Shown here one piece after another: positions 16,684 to 26,647 of a stretch of 64,000 nt of DNA (its first letter is position 1; every line of letters begins with the position of its first letter). Both the position numbers and the translations under genes were made by a program. The notes under the pieces are model-generated. The model was not told where the DNA came from, made no database searches, and saw nothing but the letters and a program-made list of their open reading frames with translations. This DNA is from Actinomyces mediterranea. Its GTDB lineage: Bacteria > Actinomycetota > Actinomycetes > Actinomycetales > Actinomycetaceae. The stretch lies in NCBI RefSeq assembly GCF_900155595.1, contig NZ_FTPB01000002.1:62001-126000 (forward strand), read 5' to 3'.

Positions 16684-17598
16684 TCAGGCCTTCGTGTACC
16701 TTCCGAGGGTGAATGCCGATGCTACAAGGGCGAGGAGCACCGCCGCCACGATGAGTGCCGGAGTCATGTACGCGACCTCGCGCGCTCCAATGAAACTCGT
16801 CCATTGGAATGCGGGGGCGAGCCACCCCTGTACGAAGAAGTGCACTCCCGCGAAGAGGGCGCCCACTGACAGCAGGGCCCCCGCGACGGCGGCGAGCGCG
16901 CCCTCGATCATGAACGGCGCCTGGATGAACAGATTCGATGCGCCGACGTAGCGCATGATCTGGGTTTCTTGTTCTCGACTCATCGCTGAAAGTTTGATAG
17001 TCGTGGAGATGAGCATGATCGCGGCGACGACCATGACGAGGCCGAGTCCGAGTGCCAGCAGGCGCGCTGCGTCGATCACCTTGAACAGGGGCTCGACGAT
17101 TTCGCGCTGGTCTTTGACTTCGGAGACTCCCGGCGCGCCCGAGAATTCTTCCTTGATGATCGAATACTGCTCCGGGTCGACGAGTTTGATGCGGAAGGAC
17201 ACCTGCAGCATGTCTGCGCTCGTCCACTGGCCGATCGCGGAATCGCCGTAGAGTTCGCGGAAATTCTCGTAGGCCTGTTCCTTCGACTCCTCGTAGACCT
17301 CTTTGACGTAGGGCGCCATCTCGGTTGAGGCCAACTTATCGCGGACCGCTCTGATCTGCTCGTCCGTGGCCTCCTGCGCATTGCACGAGGGCGTCCCGTC
17401 ATCAATGGCGCACATGTAGATCGACACTTCGATCTTGTCATACCACTGGGACTTCATGCGCATGACCTGCATCTGCGACAGGCCCGCGACTCCGACGAAG
17501 AGGAGGGACACGAAAGTGACGAGGACGACTGCGACGGACATGGCGCGATTGCGGGACAGTCCCTTGCCGACCTCGGACAGAATGAAACGGAGCTTCAT
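16684..17598 (-). CDS. ftsX: Cell division protein FtsX
   Basis: A 304-residue permease-like subunit of FtsEX. It has a short cytoplasmic N-terminus (MKLRFILSEVGKGLSRNRAM), a first membrane helix, and a large extracytoplasmic loop (about residues 45-175, including ICAIDDGTPSCNAQEATDEQ-like sequence with two Cys). Three C-terminal membrane helices follow, with REQETQIMRYVGASNLFIQ between them. FtsX transmits ATP hydrolysis by FtsE to periplasmic murein hydrolases; the coiled-coil M23 gene directly downstream is the probable target. It is 3 bp downstream of ftsE. Confidence 0.95.
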   Translation of the reverse strand: MKLRFILSEVGKGLSRNRAMSVAVVLVTFVSLLFVGVAGLSQMQVMRMKSQWYDKIEVSIYMCAIDDGTPSCNAQEATDEQIRAVRDKLASTEMAPYVKEVYEESKEQAYENFRELYGDSAIGQWTSADMLQVSFRIKLVDPEQYSIIKEEFSGAPGVSEVKDQREIVEPLFKVIDAARLLALGLGLVMVVAAIMLISTTIKLSAMSREQETQIMRYVGASNLFIQAPFMIEGALAAVAGALLSVGALFAGVHFFVQGWLAPAFQWTSFIGAREVAYMTPALIVAAVLLALVASAFTLGRYTKA

Positions 17599-17601
17599 CG
17601 T

Positions 17602-18291
<690 letters not shown>

Positions 18292-18439
18292 GGGACCGTC
18301 CAGTTCGGGGTCATGGTCCCAATTAGACTAGGCCACCGCGGGGACGCTCGGATGGGGCGACACGCCGCGATCCGCCGGTGATCGCCTCATCCCCCCGCGC
18401 ACGCGCGCGTCCGCCCGCGTGATACGGCTCGCAGTCGGC

Positions 18440-19567
18440 TCAGGCGTTGGCAGCCCCGTCGTTCTGCCGGTTCTTGCGCCAACGAATGCCCGCGTTGATG
18501 AACCCGTCGATATCGCCGTCGAAAACGGACTGCGGATTGCCGGATTCGAACTGCGTGCGCAGGTCCTTGACCATCGTGTACGGCTGCAGGACGTAGGAGC
18601 GCATCTGATCACCCCAGGACGCCTTGACGTCGCCCGCGAGTTCTTTCTTCTTCGCCTGCTCTTCTTCGTGGCGCAGGACGAGTAGGCGGGACTGGAGGAC
18701 CCGCAGGGCGGCGGCGCGGTTCTGGATCTGCGACTTCTCATCCTGCATCGACACAACGATGCCGGTGGGGATGTGCGTCATGCGAACGGCGGAGTCCGTC
18801 GTGTTGACGGACTGGCCGCCCGGGCCCGACGAGCGGAACACATCGACTTTGAGTTCCGACTCGGGGATTTCAATGTGGTCGTCGGATTCAATGAGGGGGA
18901 TGACCTCGACGGCCGCGAAAGAGGTCTGGCGCCTGCCTTGGTTGTCAAAGGGGCTGATGCGCACGAGGCGGTGCGTGCCGGCCTCGACGGAGAGGGTGCC
19001 GTAAGCGTAAGGTGCTTGGACTTCGAAGGTCGCCGACTTGAGGCCGGCCTCTTCCGCGTAGGAGGTGTCCATCACCTTCGTGGGGTATCCGTGGCGCTCC
19101 GCCCAGCGCAGGTACATGCGAAGGAGGATCTCCGCGAAGTCGGCGGCATCGACTCCGCCCGCGCCGCTTCGGATCGTGATGACGGCGTTGCGCTCGTCGT
19201 ATTCACCATCGAGGAGAGTGCGGATCTCAAGGTCGGAGATGTCTTCCTTGAGAGAGACGAGGTCGGACTCGGCCTCGTCGAGAATGAGGGCAGCCTCGTC
19301 GGGATCTTCGCCCGCCATTTCGACCATGGCCTCGAGGTCGTCGATTCTCTCGCTCATCTTGATGACGCGGTCGAGTTCGCTTTGTCGGTGCGACAGCTCG
19401 GAGGTCACCCCCTGCGCGTGTGCGGGATCGTCCCACAGGTCGGGGGCGGTCGCCTGCTCCGACAATTCGGCGATCTGGGCGCGGAGCTTGTCGGGCTGCA
19501 CCACGGCGAGGACGTTGTCCATCGTCAGACGCAGGGATCGAATCTCTTCAGTGAATTCAGTGGCCAC
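18440..19567 (-). CDS. prfB: Peptide chain release factor 2
   Basis: A 375-residue class-I release factor. The SPF codon-recognition tripeptide (residues 205-207) identifies RF2, reading UGA and UAA, and GGQ at residues 250-252 is the peptidyl-tRNA hydrolysis motif ([10 protein letters not shown]). There is no internal programmed frameshift, as the frame is continuous from MATEFTEEI, so autoregulation by +1 frameshifting is absent. Located upstream of ftsE with a 148-bp gap. Confidence 0.97.
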   Translation of the reverse strand: MATEFTEEIRSLRLTMDNVLAVVQPDKLRAQIAELSEQATAPDLWDDPAHAQGVTSELSHRQSELDRVIKMSERIDDLEAMVEMAGEDPDEAALILDEAESDLVSLKEDISDLEIRTLLDGEYDERNAVITIRSGAGGVDAADFAEILLRMYLRWAERHGYPTKVMDTSYAEEAGLKSATFEVQAPYAYGTLSVEAGTHRLVRISPFDNQGRRQTSFAAVEVIPLIESDDHIEIPESELKVDVFRSSGPGGQSVNTTDSAVRMTHIPTGIVVSMQDEKSQIQNRAAALRVLQSRLLVLRHEEEQAKKKELAGDVKASWGDQMRSYVLQPYTMVKDLRTQFESGNPQSVFDGDIDGFINAGIRWRKNRQNDGAANA

Positions 19568-19642
19568 GGGCCCAGCCTAGTCGATTCGCCGATACTCCGT
19601 TTGGCGTCGTGGGCGAGACCGATACAGCGCCCGGCACTCCTC

Positions 19643-20305
19643 CTACAGGTCTCTGCGGGCGAATAGGGGGATTGACGCGCACGCGGACACGATGAGCAGT
19701 CCCGCCGAGGTGATGAGGCACACCGGCAGCGTCCACGCCGAATCGAGCGCGCCTGTGATCCTGGCCGCCTGATCGGGGAAGTTGTTGATGAAGCCGCTCG
19801 CCCCGAATATCAATATCATGGGGATGATGACGGTGACCGTCCCCATGCGACCGACACCGAAACCGAAGAAGAACGGCATCTGAACAGCACAGACGGAGAA
19901 GACGGCGAGCGAGGCGATGCCAAGAATGGCGAACACCGGGAATGACGATTCCCCGCCCGAGTGCAGCAGGAGCCTGGTGCCGAGGTCGTGGATCGCCAGG
20001 CCGAGAGCAATGGCGATCGCGCCTGCGGTCGCCACCAGTAGGTATCTGGCGACGACGAATGCGCTGCGGGAGGCGGGCAGGAGGGAGAACATCGTCGGCA
20101 GGTTCGACCGCTCGTCTTGCCCGAAGAGCCTAGACGGCATGAAGGCGACGACGAAGGTGAATACTGTGGGGACTATGGCGAGGCTGTCGGCCCCATTTAT
20201 GCCGACGGCGAGGACGACGACGGCGAGCCCGAGGATCCCGAATGCGAGGAGGTCGCGGGCGTGGGCGGATATATCGGCGCATGCGACGCGCAGAAGGGTT
20301 GTCAT
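19643..20305 (-). CDS. ABC-2 type transporter permease subunit
   Basis: A 220-residue membrane protein with six hydrophobic helices and no signal peptide. It starts 17 bp after the stop of the ABC ATPase and is the third gene of the GntR-ATPase-permease set. A short conserved segment LFGQDERSNLPTMFSLLPAS follows the second helix and is typical of permeases of the YtrC/YtrD-like and BcrB-like group. The substrate is unknown; homologous operons respond to cell-wall antibiotics in Firmicutes, and that link is only an analogy here. Confidence 0.8.
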   Translation of the reverse strand: MTTLLRVACADISAHARDLLAFGILGLAVVVLAVGINGADSLAIVPTVFTFVVAFMPSRLFGQDERSNLPTMFSLLPASRSAFVVARYLLVATAGAIAIALGLAIHDLGTRLLLHSGGESSFPVFAILGIASLAVFSVCAVQMPFFFGFGVGRMGTVTVIIPMILIFGASGFINNFPDQAARITGALDSAWTLPVCLITSAGLLIVSACASIPLFARRDL

Positions 20306-20321
20306 CGGTGTTCTTCTCCTC

Positions 20322-21224
20322 TCATAGCGTCTGTTCAGCGACGAAGGGTGATGCGGCGCTTGGCGTTCTCTCGCGGCGGCGCGTCAGCGCGGCGATCGCT
20401 TCATCGAGCCCGACGGGTTCGACGAGGACATCGGAGCCGAAGAGCGCGGTATTCGCGACGTCAATGACGCCCTCGAAGACACCGTGGCGTTCGCTCAGGC
20501 CGTGAACGACGCCCCTCCCCTTCGCGTTGAGCGAGGCGAGGGGGCCTCGCACTACGACGAGGCGTTCGCTCAGGGCCGTCATCGGTCCGGCATAGCATGT
20601 GCGTCCGGCGGCGATAACGTGGAGATGGTCCGCAATCCGTTCCAGGTCGGAGGTGATGTGCGTGGAGAAGAGCAGCGTGCGCCGCTCATCGACCATGTAC
20701 TCGCGGAAGAGGTCGAGAATGTCGAGGCGTGCGACCGGATCCATTCCCGATGTCGGTTCGTCGAGAATGAGTAGTTCGGGTCGGTGGGCGAAGGCGAGGG
20801 CGAGTTGGAGTTTGATCGACTGGCCGCGCGAGAGGTTGTGAACCTTGACCGTCGCGGGAACGTCCAGGCGCTCGAGGAGCTCGTCGAAGTAGCGCTGGTC
20901 CCAGGTCGGGTAGAAGCGCGAGAGAGTACGTGCGGCGGTCTTCGCCGTCCATTCATGGGGCAGGGCGAGCGAATCGAGGACGACGCCGATGCGCTCGTGG
21001 CGTTGTCCGACGGGCGCGCCGAGAACGCAGATGCTTCCCGCATGCGTCTTGACGAGGCCGAGGATCGATTTGAGGGTGGTGGTCTTGCCCGCTCCATTGG
21101 GACCGACGAATCCGGTGACGTATCCCGAGGGAACGGCGAAGTCGAGCGGGCCGAGAGTGAATCCTCCCTGGATGCGTACGAGGGCAGAGCAGCTGATGGC
21201 GTTCAGCGGTGCGTGCGAGTCCAT
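20322..21224 (-). CDS. ABC transporter ATP-binding protein (YtrB-like)
   Basis: A 300-residue ABC ATPase with Walker A GPNGAGKTTT, signature NLSRGQSIKLQL (variant LSRGQ for LSGGQ), Walker B LLILDEPTSGMDP and the H-loop FSTH. A C-terminal extension of about 80 residues (LVVRGPLASLNAKGRG onwards) is a small beta-rich domain common to exporters regulated by YtrA-like repressors. Its ATG overlaps the 3' end of the GntR gene by 22 bp, so the three genes form one transcription unit. Confidence 0.88.
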   Translation of the reverse strand: MDSHAPLNAISCSALVRIQGGFTLGPLDFAVPSGYVTGFVGPNGAGKTTTLKSILGLVKTHAGSICVLGAPVGQRHERIGVVLDSLALPHEWTAKTAARTLSRFYPTWDQRYFDELLERLDVPATVKVHNLSRGQSIKLQLALAFAHRPELLILDEPTSGMDPVARLDILDLFREYMVDERRTLLFSTHITSDLERIADHLHVIAAGRTCYAGPMTALSERLVVVRGPLASLNAKGRGVVHGLSERHGVFEGVIDVANTALFGSDVLVEPVGLDEAIAALTRRRERTPSAASPFVAEQTL

Positions 21225-21583
21225 CGCTGTGCGCTCCTTTCGTTGAATGCGTCGAGGTCGAGGCCCGCGAGGTCGGCGATCGCTATCGCGTCGTCAATGC
21301 CCGAGTCCAGTTGTGCGAGCAATCGCGTGCGGGTCTCCTCCTCGTCTTGGGCGAGGACGACGGAGCCCCGACCGGCGATGTTCACAATGAACCCTTGGGC
21401 GGACAGGTCGTTATAGGCGCGGGTGGTGGTGATGAGTGAGACTTCGAGATCCCTGGCGAGTTGACGCAGTGAGGGCAGGGAGTCGCCCGGGGACAACTCG
21501 CCGCGCCAGATCGCGTCGCGGATCTGGGTGAAGATCTGCTCGTACATGGGGACCTGCGAGGTTCTGGACAAAATGATGTGCAC
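21203..21583 (-). CDS. GntR family regulator, YtrA subfamily
   Basis: A 126-residue repressor with the winged-helix GntR domain (PMYEQIFTQIRDAIWRGELS, then PGDSLPSLRQLARDLEVSL) and a short C-terminal dimerisation tail instead of a ligand domain, the YtrA pattern. The GTG start (VHIILSRTSQ) is chosen because it gives the family-typical N-terminus; an ATG six codons upstream (MRYKQYV) is possible. The palindrome just upstream is its likely operator, so it probably represses its own operon. Confidence 0.85.
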   Translation of the reverse strand: MHIILSRTSQVPMYEQIFTQIRDAIWRGELSPGDSLPSLRQLARDLEVSLITTTRAYNDLSAQGFIVNIAGRGSVVLAQDEEETRTRLLAQLDSGIDDAIAIADLAGLDLDAFNERSAQRWTRTHR

Positions 21584-21586
21584 ATA

Positions 21587-21609
21587 CTGTTTATATCGCA
21601 TATATACAG
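21587..21609. promoter_or_regulatory. Likely operator of the YtrA-type GntR repressor
   Basis: A 23-bp dyad: CTGTTTATAT and ATATATACAG, with CGC in the centre and one mismatch between the arms. It is AT-rich in a GC-rich region and lies 4-26 bp upstream of the GTG start, where it would cover the promoter. This fits autoregulation of the GntR-ABC operon. Confidence 0.65.
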
Positions 21610-21699
21610 CATGTTCAAGCCTGTGTTTCCAACACCCGGACACAGCGAACCGGGCGGAGCACATCGTCGATGCACATCCGCCCGGCCCATGTACAAGCG

Positions 21700-22914
21700 T
21701 CAGGCGCTCATCGTCTCCCCCGATGTGAGGAGCCACGCCTTATCCTGCTCGATCTGCACGCGCACGACCTGCCCCTCTTCGAACAGATCCTCGTTCTTAG
21801 GATCGGACATGACGCAGACGATCGACCCGAACTCCGTCTCGATCTCATACTCGACGGTCTCCCCGTAGAAGACGCTCGTTACGATCTGACCGAAGGAACC
21901 GGTCAGCGCTTGCTGCGCCTCGGCCACGCGTTCGAGGCGCAAGGACTCGGGGCGCACCATCAGCACGACGTCCTCACCCTGAGCTGCGGCGCGGCGTGCG
22001 CCCTCCTCACAGGCAACGACGAGCGTCTCACCCAGCGCCCTGACCGTCACGGGCCCCGACTCGCCCGCCTGCACGACCTCCGTGTTGAGGAAGTTCGCAC
22101 GGCCGACGAAGTCCGCAACGAAGACGGACGCGGGATGCAGGTAGATCTCTGCGGGCGACGCCACCTGCTCGATACGGCCCGCATTCATGACGACGATCCG
22201 ATCGGACATCGCCATCGCCTCCGACTGGTCGTGCGTGACATACACAGAGGAGATGCCCAGGCGCTTTTGCATCCGGCGGATCTCGATGCGCATCTTGACG
22301 CGCAGCTTCGCGTCGAGGTTCGACAGCGGCTCGTCGAAGAGCAGCACCTTGGGGCGCACGACCATCGCGCGGGCGAGGGCGACGCGCTGCTGCTGGCCGC
22401 CCGACAGTTGCGAGGGCGCGCGGTCGGCCATCGCCGTGAGGTTCATCGCCGCGAGCGCAACATCGACGGCCTCGTCGAGCTGGGCCCGTGGCATGCGCTG
22501 GAGTTTGAGCCCGTAGGCGACGTTCTCTCGCACCGACAGGTGCGGGAAGAGGGCGTAGGACTGGAAGACCATCGACATGGGGCGCTTGTTCGGCGGAACA
22601 CTCACCATGTTCTCCCCGTCGAGCATCACCTGGCCCGAGGTCGCGTCCTCGAAGCCCGCAATCATACGCAGGGTCGTTGTCTTCCCGCACCCCGACGGTC
22701 CGAGCAGAGTGATGAACTCGCCGGGCAGGATGTCAAGATTGATGTGATCGACGGCGGTCACGGGATTCTGAGTATTACCGAAGGTCTTCGTCAGTTCGAC
22801 GAGCGAGAGGCTGCCCGTCGCCGCATCATCGGCTCGTCCGGGCTGGGGGGTTGTGGCCGCGTAAGCGGTTGGTGCGGTGGACATGTTGTTCTCCTTGGAC
22901 TGCTCGGGGCTCAC
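21700..22914 (-). CDS. Iron(III)-type ABC transporter ATP-binding protein (FbpC/PotA-like)
   Basis: A 404-residue ABC ATPase: Walker A LGPSGCGKTT, signature LSGGQQQR, Walker B VLLFDEPLSNLD and H-loop YVTHDQSEAMAMSD. The C-terminal 130 residues are a TOBE domain (VRPESLRLERV, then a terminal beta-rich part). A non-conserved 25-residue N-terminal stretch precedes the ATPase core. The operon neighbours, a fused permease and a binding protein, indicate a ferric-iron-type importer; related ATPases for spermidine or thiamine are possible. It overlaps the permease by 4 bp. Confidence 0.9.
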   Translation of the reverse strand: MSPEQSKENNMSTAPTAYAATTPQPGRADDAATGSLSLVELTKTFGNTQNPVTAVDHINLDILPGEFITLLGPSGCGKTTTLRMIAGFEDATSGQVMLDGENMVSVPPNKRPMSMVFQSYALFPHLSVRENVAYGLKLQRMPRAQLDEAVDVALAAMNLTAMADRAPSQLSGGQQQRVALARAMVVRPKVLLFDEPLSNLDAKLRVKMRIEIRRMQKRLGISSVYVTHDQSEAMAMSDRIVVMNAGRIEQVASPAEIYLHPASVFVADFVGRANFLNTEVVQAGESGPVTVRALGETLVVACEEGARRAAAQGEDVVLMVRPESLRLERVAEAQQALTGSFGQIVTSVFYGETVEYEIETEFGSIVCVMSDPKNEDLFEEGQVVRVQIEQDKAWLLTSGETMSA

Positions 22915-24644
22915 AGGCCCGCGCCCGTCTGGGCCGTAATGGACTTATCCCGCACGAGCAGGTTGGTCAGGCCGATGACGGTCATGACGATGATGATGAG
23001 GATCGTGCAGAAGGCGAATGCGTTGCCGAAGCGCCCCGCATCGACCTCGGCGAGGATCTGCGAGGTCATGATCTTGGTGTGGGGCGTCGTGATGAACACG
23101 ATCGGCGACAGCGTCGTCATCGACCTCGCGAATGCGTAGGTGAGGCCCGCGATGAACGCCGGTCGGATGAGCGGCATCGTCACCTTGACGAAGGTCTGCA
23201 ACCCGGAGGCTCCCAACGACGTCGAGGCCTCGTCGATGCTCTTGTCGATCTGCTGCAGGCTCGCAATGCCCGAACGCTGCCCCGACGGCATGGAGCGGGC
23301 GATGTAGACGAGGATAATCGCGAGCGCGCCGCCGAAGACGGCGGAGCCGCCTGCGAGCGCGGGGAGCAGTTGGAGGCGCCCGATGATGAACGGCTTGTTA
23401 TAGGTGATGAGGTAGCCGATGCCGAGAACCGTTCCTGGAACCGACAGGCCGAGCATGCCGAGGAAGTCCATGACTCCCGCAGTCGCCCGCAGCCGCACGA
23501 CCACCAGCCATGCGACGAGCATGCCGAGGACGCCCGCGATCGGGGTGGCGACGAGGGCGAGGATCGTCGTGTCGATCATCGCGTCATTGCCGATTCCGGA
23601 CAGGATGTACTGGAAGTTGCTGAGCGTGAAGGTGTTGTCGACGCCGAGGATGTTGACGAAGGCGCCGACGATGACAGTCGCATAGATGGACACGATGAAC
23701 ACGGCGAGGATCGCGGTGACCACTCCGAGCGGGATCCTCGCGATATTCGCGGAGACCGTCTTGACCCTGCCCGTCGGTTTTCCGGTCACGGTAACCGCGG
23801 AGGATCGCGATGCCCAGTAGCGCTGCAGGAGGAAGACGAGCAAGGCGGGAACGAGGAGGATCAGCGAGTAGGCGCTGCCCGCCGCCGTATTGTACTCGCC
23901 ATTGACGGCGATATAGGCGCGCGAAGCGAGCACCGTGAAGTCGCCTCCGATGACGAGTGGGTTCGCCAGGTCCGCAATGGCCTCGACGAAGAGGAGGAGG
24001 AAGGAGGCGGCGAAGCCCGGGATGAGCATGGGCAGGGTGACGGTGCGGAAAACAGTCCACTGCGATGCGCCGAGGGAGGCGGCAGCCTCCTCCATCGCCG
24101 GGTCGAGATTGCGCAGCATGCCGAGCATGTTCATGTACGCGACGGGGAAGAACGACAGGGAGAGCACCAGGGTGAGGCCCGACAGGCCGTAGATATTCCA
24201 CTGTTGTCCGAGCAGCTGCGTGGAGACGATCCCATTGCGTCCGAAAAGGGTGATCGATGCCGTTGCGACGGCGAAGGGGGGCGACACGATGGGGATGAGG
24301 CAGATGAGGTGGAGGAGCTTCTTGCCGGGGATGTCGACTCTGGCCTGGACATAGGCGAGGAAGAATCCGGCGAGCGTGCCGATGAGGCCGACGACGCAGC
24401 CGAGGACGACGGTATTGATGATAATCGTCCGGTTCGTGGTCGTTGACATGATCCCGGTGAGGACATGGGTCCCGTCCGGGGAGAATGCCCTCGCCAGGAT
24501 GGTTCCGAGCGGCAGGAGGACGAGGAGGAAGAGGACGAAGGCGACTGCGGCGACGATGAGGACCGTGACGGGGTCTTGACGAACCCTGGTTCGACTCTTC
24601 GCCGGTGTGCGCGCTACGTCGCGCGTGGCGATATCGGAAGACAT
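22911..24644 (-). CDS. Iron(III)-type ABC transporter permease (FbpB-like, two fused domains)
   Basis: A 577-residue permease with about 12 membrane helices made of two BPD_transp_1 domains. Each half shows the EAA-type motif: EEAAASLGASQWTVFRTVTL near the middle of the first half and EASTSLGASGLQTFVKVTM near the end of the second. Single-chain double-domain permeases are typical for FbpB/AfuB-like ferric-ion systems. Gene order, binding protein then permease then ATPase, is the usual one. Confidence 0.9.
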   Translation of the reverse strand: MSSDIATRDVARTPAKSRTRVRQDPVTVLIVAAVAFVLFLLVLLPLGTILARAFSPDGTHVLTGIMSTTTNRTIIINTVVLGCVVGLIGTLAGFFLAYVQARVDIPGKKLLHLICLIPIVSPPFAVATASITLFGRNGIVSTQLLGQQWNIYGLSGLTLVLSLSFFPVAYMNMLGMLRNLDPAMEEAAASLGASQWTVFRTVTLPMLIPGFAASFLLLFVEAIADLANPLVIGGDFTVLASRAYIAVNGEYNTAAGSAYSLILLVPALLVFLLQRYWASRSSAVTVTGKPTGRVKTVSANIARIPLGVVTAILAVFIVSIYATVIVGAFVNILGVDNTFTLSNFQYILSGIGNDAMIDTTILALVATPIAGVLGMLVAWLVVVRLRATAGVMDFLGMLGLSVPGTVLGIGYLITYNKPFIIGRLQLLPALAGGSAVFGGALAIILVYIARSMPSGQRSGIASLQQIDKSIDEASTSLGASGLQTFVKVTMPLIRPAFIAGLTYAFARSMTTLSPIVFITTPHTKIMTSQILAEVDAGRFGNAFAFCTILIIIVMTVIGLTNLLVRDKSITAQTGAGL

Positions 24645-24751
24645 AGGGGATCCGTTCTATTCGACAGGAGGGAGCATGCCCCGGCCCGATGCGCGTCAAC
24701 GGGCCGGGGTGGGATCCGGTTCCCGGCGCGCGTTGGGAACCGGATGGGGGA

Positions 24752-25810
24752 TCACTCGCGCGGCTGCGCGGCGATTTCCTCGTCGAAGCGGGATGTCAGT
24801 CCCGACTTGGCGGCGGATGCTGCTGCGAAGTCGTAGTCGATCAGGTTGACCTCGTCGAGTTTGACCATCTTGTCGTTGGCAGTCGCCTTCGGGTTCGTCA
24901 GCACCTGGTTAGAGCCGACGGTCTGGCCGATGTTCTGGGCGTCGGCGGAGATCGCCCAGTCAATGTACTTCTTCGCGGCCTCGGAGTTCTTGGAGTTCTT
25001 GATAAGGGCGACCCCTCCGATCTCGTAGCCGGTGCCCTCCCTGGGGAAGGACACGACGAGGTCCTTCATGCCCTCATCGCGGTACTTCACGCAGTCGTGG
25101 GAGAAGACTAAGCCCACGCCCACCTCCCCGCGGCCGGCGATCTGTCCGGGCGCCGTGCCGGACTTGGTGTACTGCAGGACATTGTTGTGCATCTGCTTCA
25201 TGTAGTCCAAGGCGCCGTCCTCGCCGCCCCGCAAGACGACTTGGGTCCACAGCGTCGTGAACGCGGTGCCCGAAGTCGAGGGGTGGGCGGTGGAGACCTG
25301 CCCCTTCAGGGCGGGGTCGAGCAGGTCGTCCCACGAATCCGGAACATCGACGCCGAGCTGATCAAGGACAGCCTGGTTCGAGCAGAAGCCGAGGACGCCC
25401 ACGTACACACCCGTCCAATGGTGATCGGGGTCCTTGTACTTGTCGGGGATGTCGGCGGCCGAGGGCGACTCGTAGGCCTCAATGAGGTCCTTTTCGACTG
25501 CGGCGCCGTATCCGTCGACGGGCCCGCCGTGCCAGACGTCGAACTCGGGGTTCCCCTTGGCCGAGTCGAGGCGCGCAACGGTCTCGCCCGAGGAGAGGCG
25601 GACGTAGGTGGTCTTGATCCCGGTCGCTGCGGAGAACTCGTCGGTCCACTTCTGGCACAGGTCTTCCATCGCGCCGCATGCGACGGTGAGGGACTGTGAG
25701 CCTGGGTCCGCACTCCCCCCGCTCTGCTCCTCGGGGACGATGCACGCGCTGAGGGCGAACATGCTGATAGCGGCGATTCCTGCGATGGGCAGCAGATATC
25801 TCTTCGTCAT
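24752..25810 (-). CDS. Iron(III)-type ABC transporter substrate-binding lipoprotein
   Basis: A 352-residue lipoprotein. Residues 1-23 are a lipoprotein signal with lipobox LSAC (Cys22 or so). The mature chain is a class-II binding fold: LTVACGAMEDLCQKWTDEFS, ATGIKTTYVRLSSGETVARL, PEFDVWHGGPVDGYGA. This resembles the FbpA/AfuA-type family for ferric ion or small anions. The ribosome binding site GAAGGAGA precedes the ATG. It is the first gene of the three-gene importer and lies directly after the two-component system; 126 bp between them hold repeated GTAAC boxes. Confidence 0.9.
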   Translation of the reverse strand: MTKRYLLPIAGIAAISMFALSACIVPEEQSGGSADPGSQSLTVACGAMEDLCQKWTDEFSAATGIKTTYVRLSSGETVARLDSAKGNPEFDVWHGGPVDGYGAAVEKDLIEAYESPSAADIPDKYKDPDHHWTGVYVGVLGFCSNQAVLDQLGVDVPDSWDDLLDPALKGQVSTAHPSTSGTAFTTLWTQVVLRGGEDGALDYMKQMHNNVLQYTKSGTAPGQIAGRGEVGVGLVFSHDCVKYRDEGMKDLVVSFPREGTGYEIGGVALIKNSKNSEAAKKYIDWAISADAQNIGQTVGSNQVLTNPKATANDKMVKLDEVNLIDYDFAAASAAKSGLTSRFDEEIAAQPRE

Positions 25811-25914
25811 TGGGATTCTCCTTCGAATCGAACGAGGATGAGGCTCAGGATCGGCGTCGATCCCGGTGCCCTTCCATGCTTCCCCGTCGATCGGCCCTCG
25901 CGCATCCGCTATGA

Positions 25915-25940
25915 GTAACGCCGGGTAACTCTCCGGTTAC
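25915..25940. promoter_or_regulatory. Repeated GTAAC boxes, candidate response-regulator site
   Basis: GTAAC occurs at 25915-25919 and 25925-25929, and GTTAC at 25936-25940, at 10- and 11-bp spacing, like one helical turn per box for an OmpR-type regulator. The second and third also form an inverted repeat (GGTAAC / GTTACC). The site lies at the end of the response-regulator gene and 105-130 bp upstream of the binding-protein ATG. Confidence 0.45.
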
Positions 25941-26647
25941 CGTTGCGAGTCGAGCCTCGGCATCGTGTACCCGACGCCGCGCACCGATTGAACGTAGGTC
26001 CTCCCCCGGTCGCCGAGGGCTTGACGGACTCGATACGCGGTCATCTTGATCATGTCCTTAGCCCCGGAGAGCTCGTGGGTCGCCCACACCTGGTTGAGCA
26101 ACTCGCGGTAGCTTACGGCCTCGCCGATATGCATGGCGAGGGCTTCGAGGAAGCGGACCTCGGTGGCGGGCATGTCGATGAGACGCCCCTCCATGGACAC
26201 CCGGTGCTCAACCGTGTCGACGCTGAGCGCTCCAGTGTGCACCGTCGTGCGGGAGCGTCCTCTCCACCGGCGGACGAGCGCCTTCGCCCTCAAGGTGAAT
26301 TCACGGGGGCTGAAGGGCTTGGTCACGTAGTCGTCGGCGCCGAGTTCGAAGCCCCTAACTCTGTCCGCTTCCTCCGACAGCGCGGTGATCATCATGATCG
26401 GCACATCGGAGACGGCCCTGATCCTCTCGGTCAGTGCGAGTCCTCCGACGACGGGAACCATGAGATCGAGGACCACGAGGTCGAATTCGGTTGTGGAGAA
26501 GTGCTCCCAGGCGCGAGCGCCGTCGCTCGCCGTTGTGACGCAGAATCCCTCCGTTTCGAGGGCGAATTGCATGATCATGAGGATCTGCGGCTCATCGTCG
26601 ACGACCAGTGCCCTCGGCGAGTCGTGGATCGTCTCGTCACTGCTCAT
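25937..26647 (-). CDS. Two-component response regulator, OmpR/PhoB family
   Basis: A 236-residue regulator. The receiver domain (about residues 12-125) shows ALVVDDEPQILMIMQFAL (acidic pair), DLVVLDLMVPVVGG with the phospho-acceptor Asp, MMITALS and VTKPFSPREF (switch Lys). The C-terminal winged helix (about residues 140-236) ends in GAKDMIKMTAYRVRQALGDR and GVGYTMP, the OmpR-class fold. The chosen ATG overlaps the kinase gene by 11 bp. Longer frames upstream run inside that gene. Confidence 0.93.
   Translation of the reverse strand: MSSDETIHDSPRALVVDDEPQILMIMQFALETEGFCVTTASDGARAWEHFSTTEFDLVVLDLMVPVVGGLALTERIRAVSDVPIMMITALSEEADRVRGFELGADDYVTKPFSPREFTLRAKALVRRWRGRSRTTVHTGALSVDTVEHRVSMEGRLIDMPATEVRFLEALAMHIGEAVSYRELLNQVWATHELSGAKDMIKMTAYRVRQALGDRGRTYVQSVRGVGYTMPRLDSQR

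Noticed and set aside
21670-24446. Two long plus-strand frames (489 and 531 codons)
   Set aside because: They are antisense to the iron-type ABC ATPase and permease and consist of acidic and His/Arg-rich low-complexity sequence typical of shadow frames.
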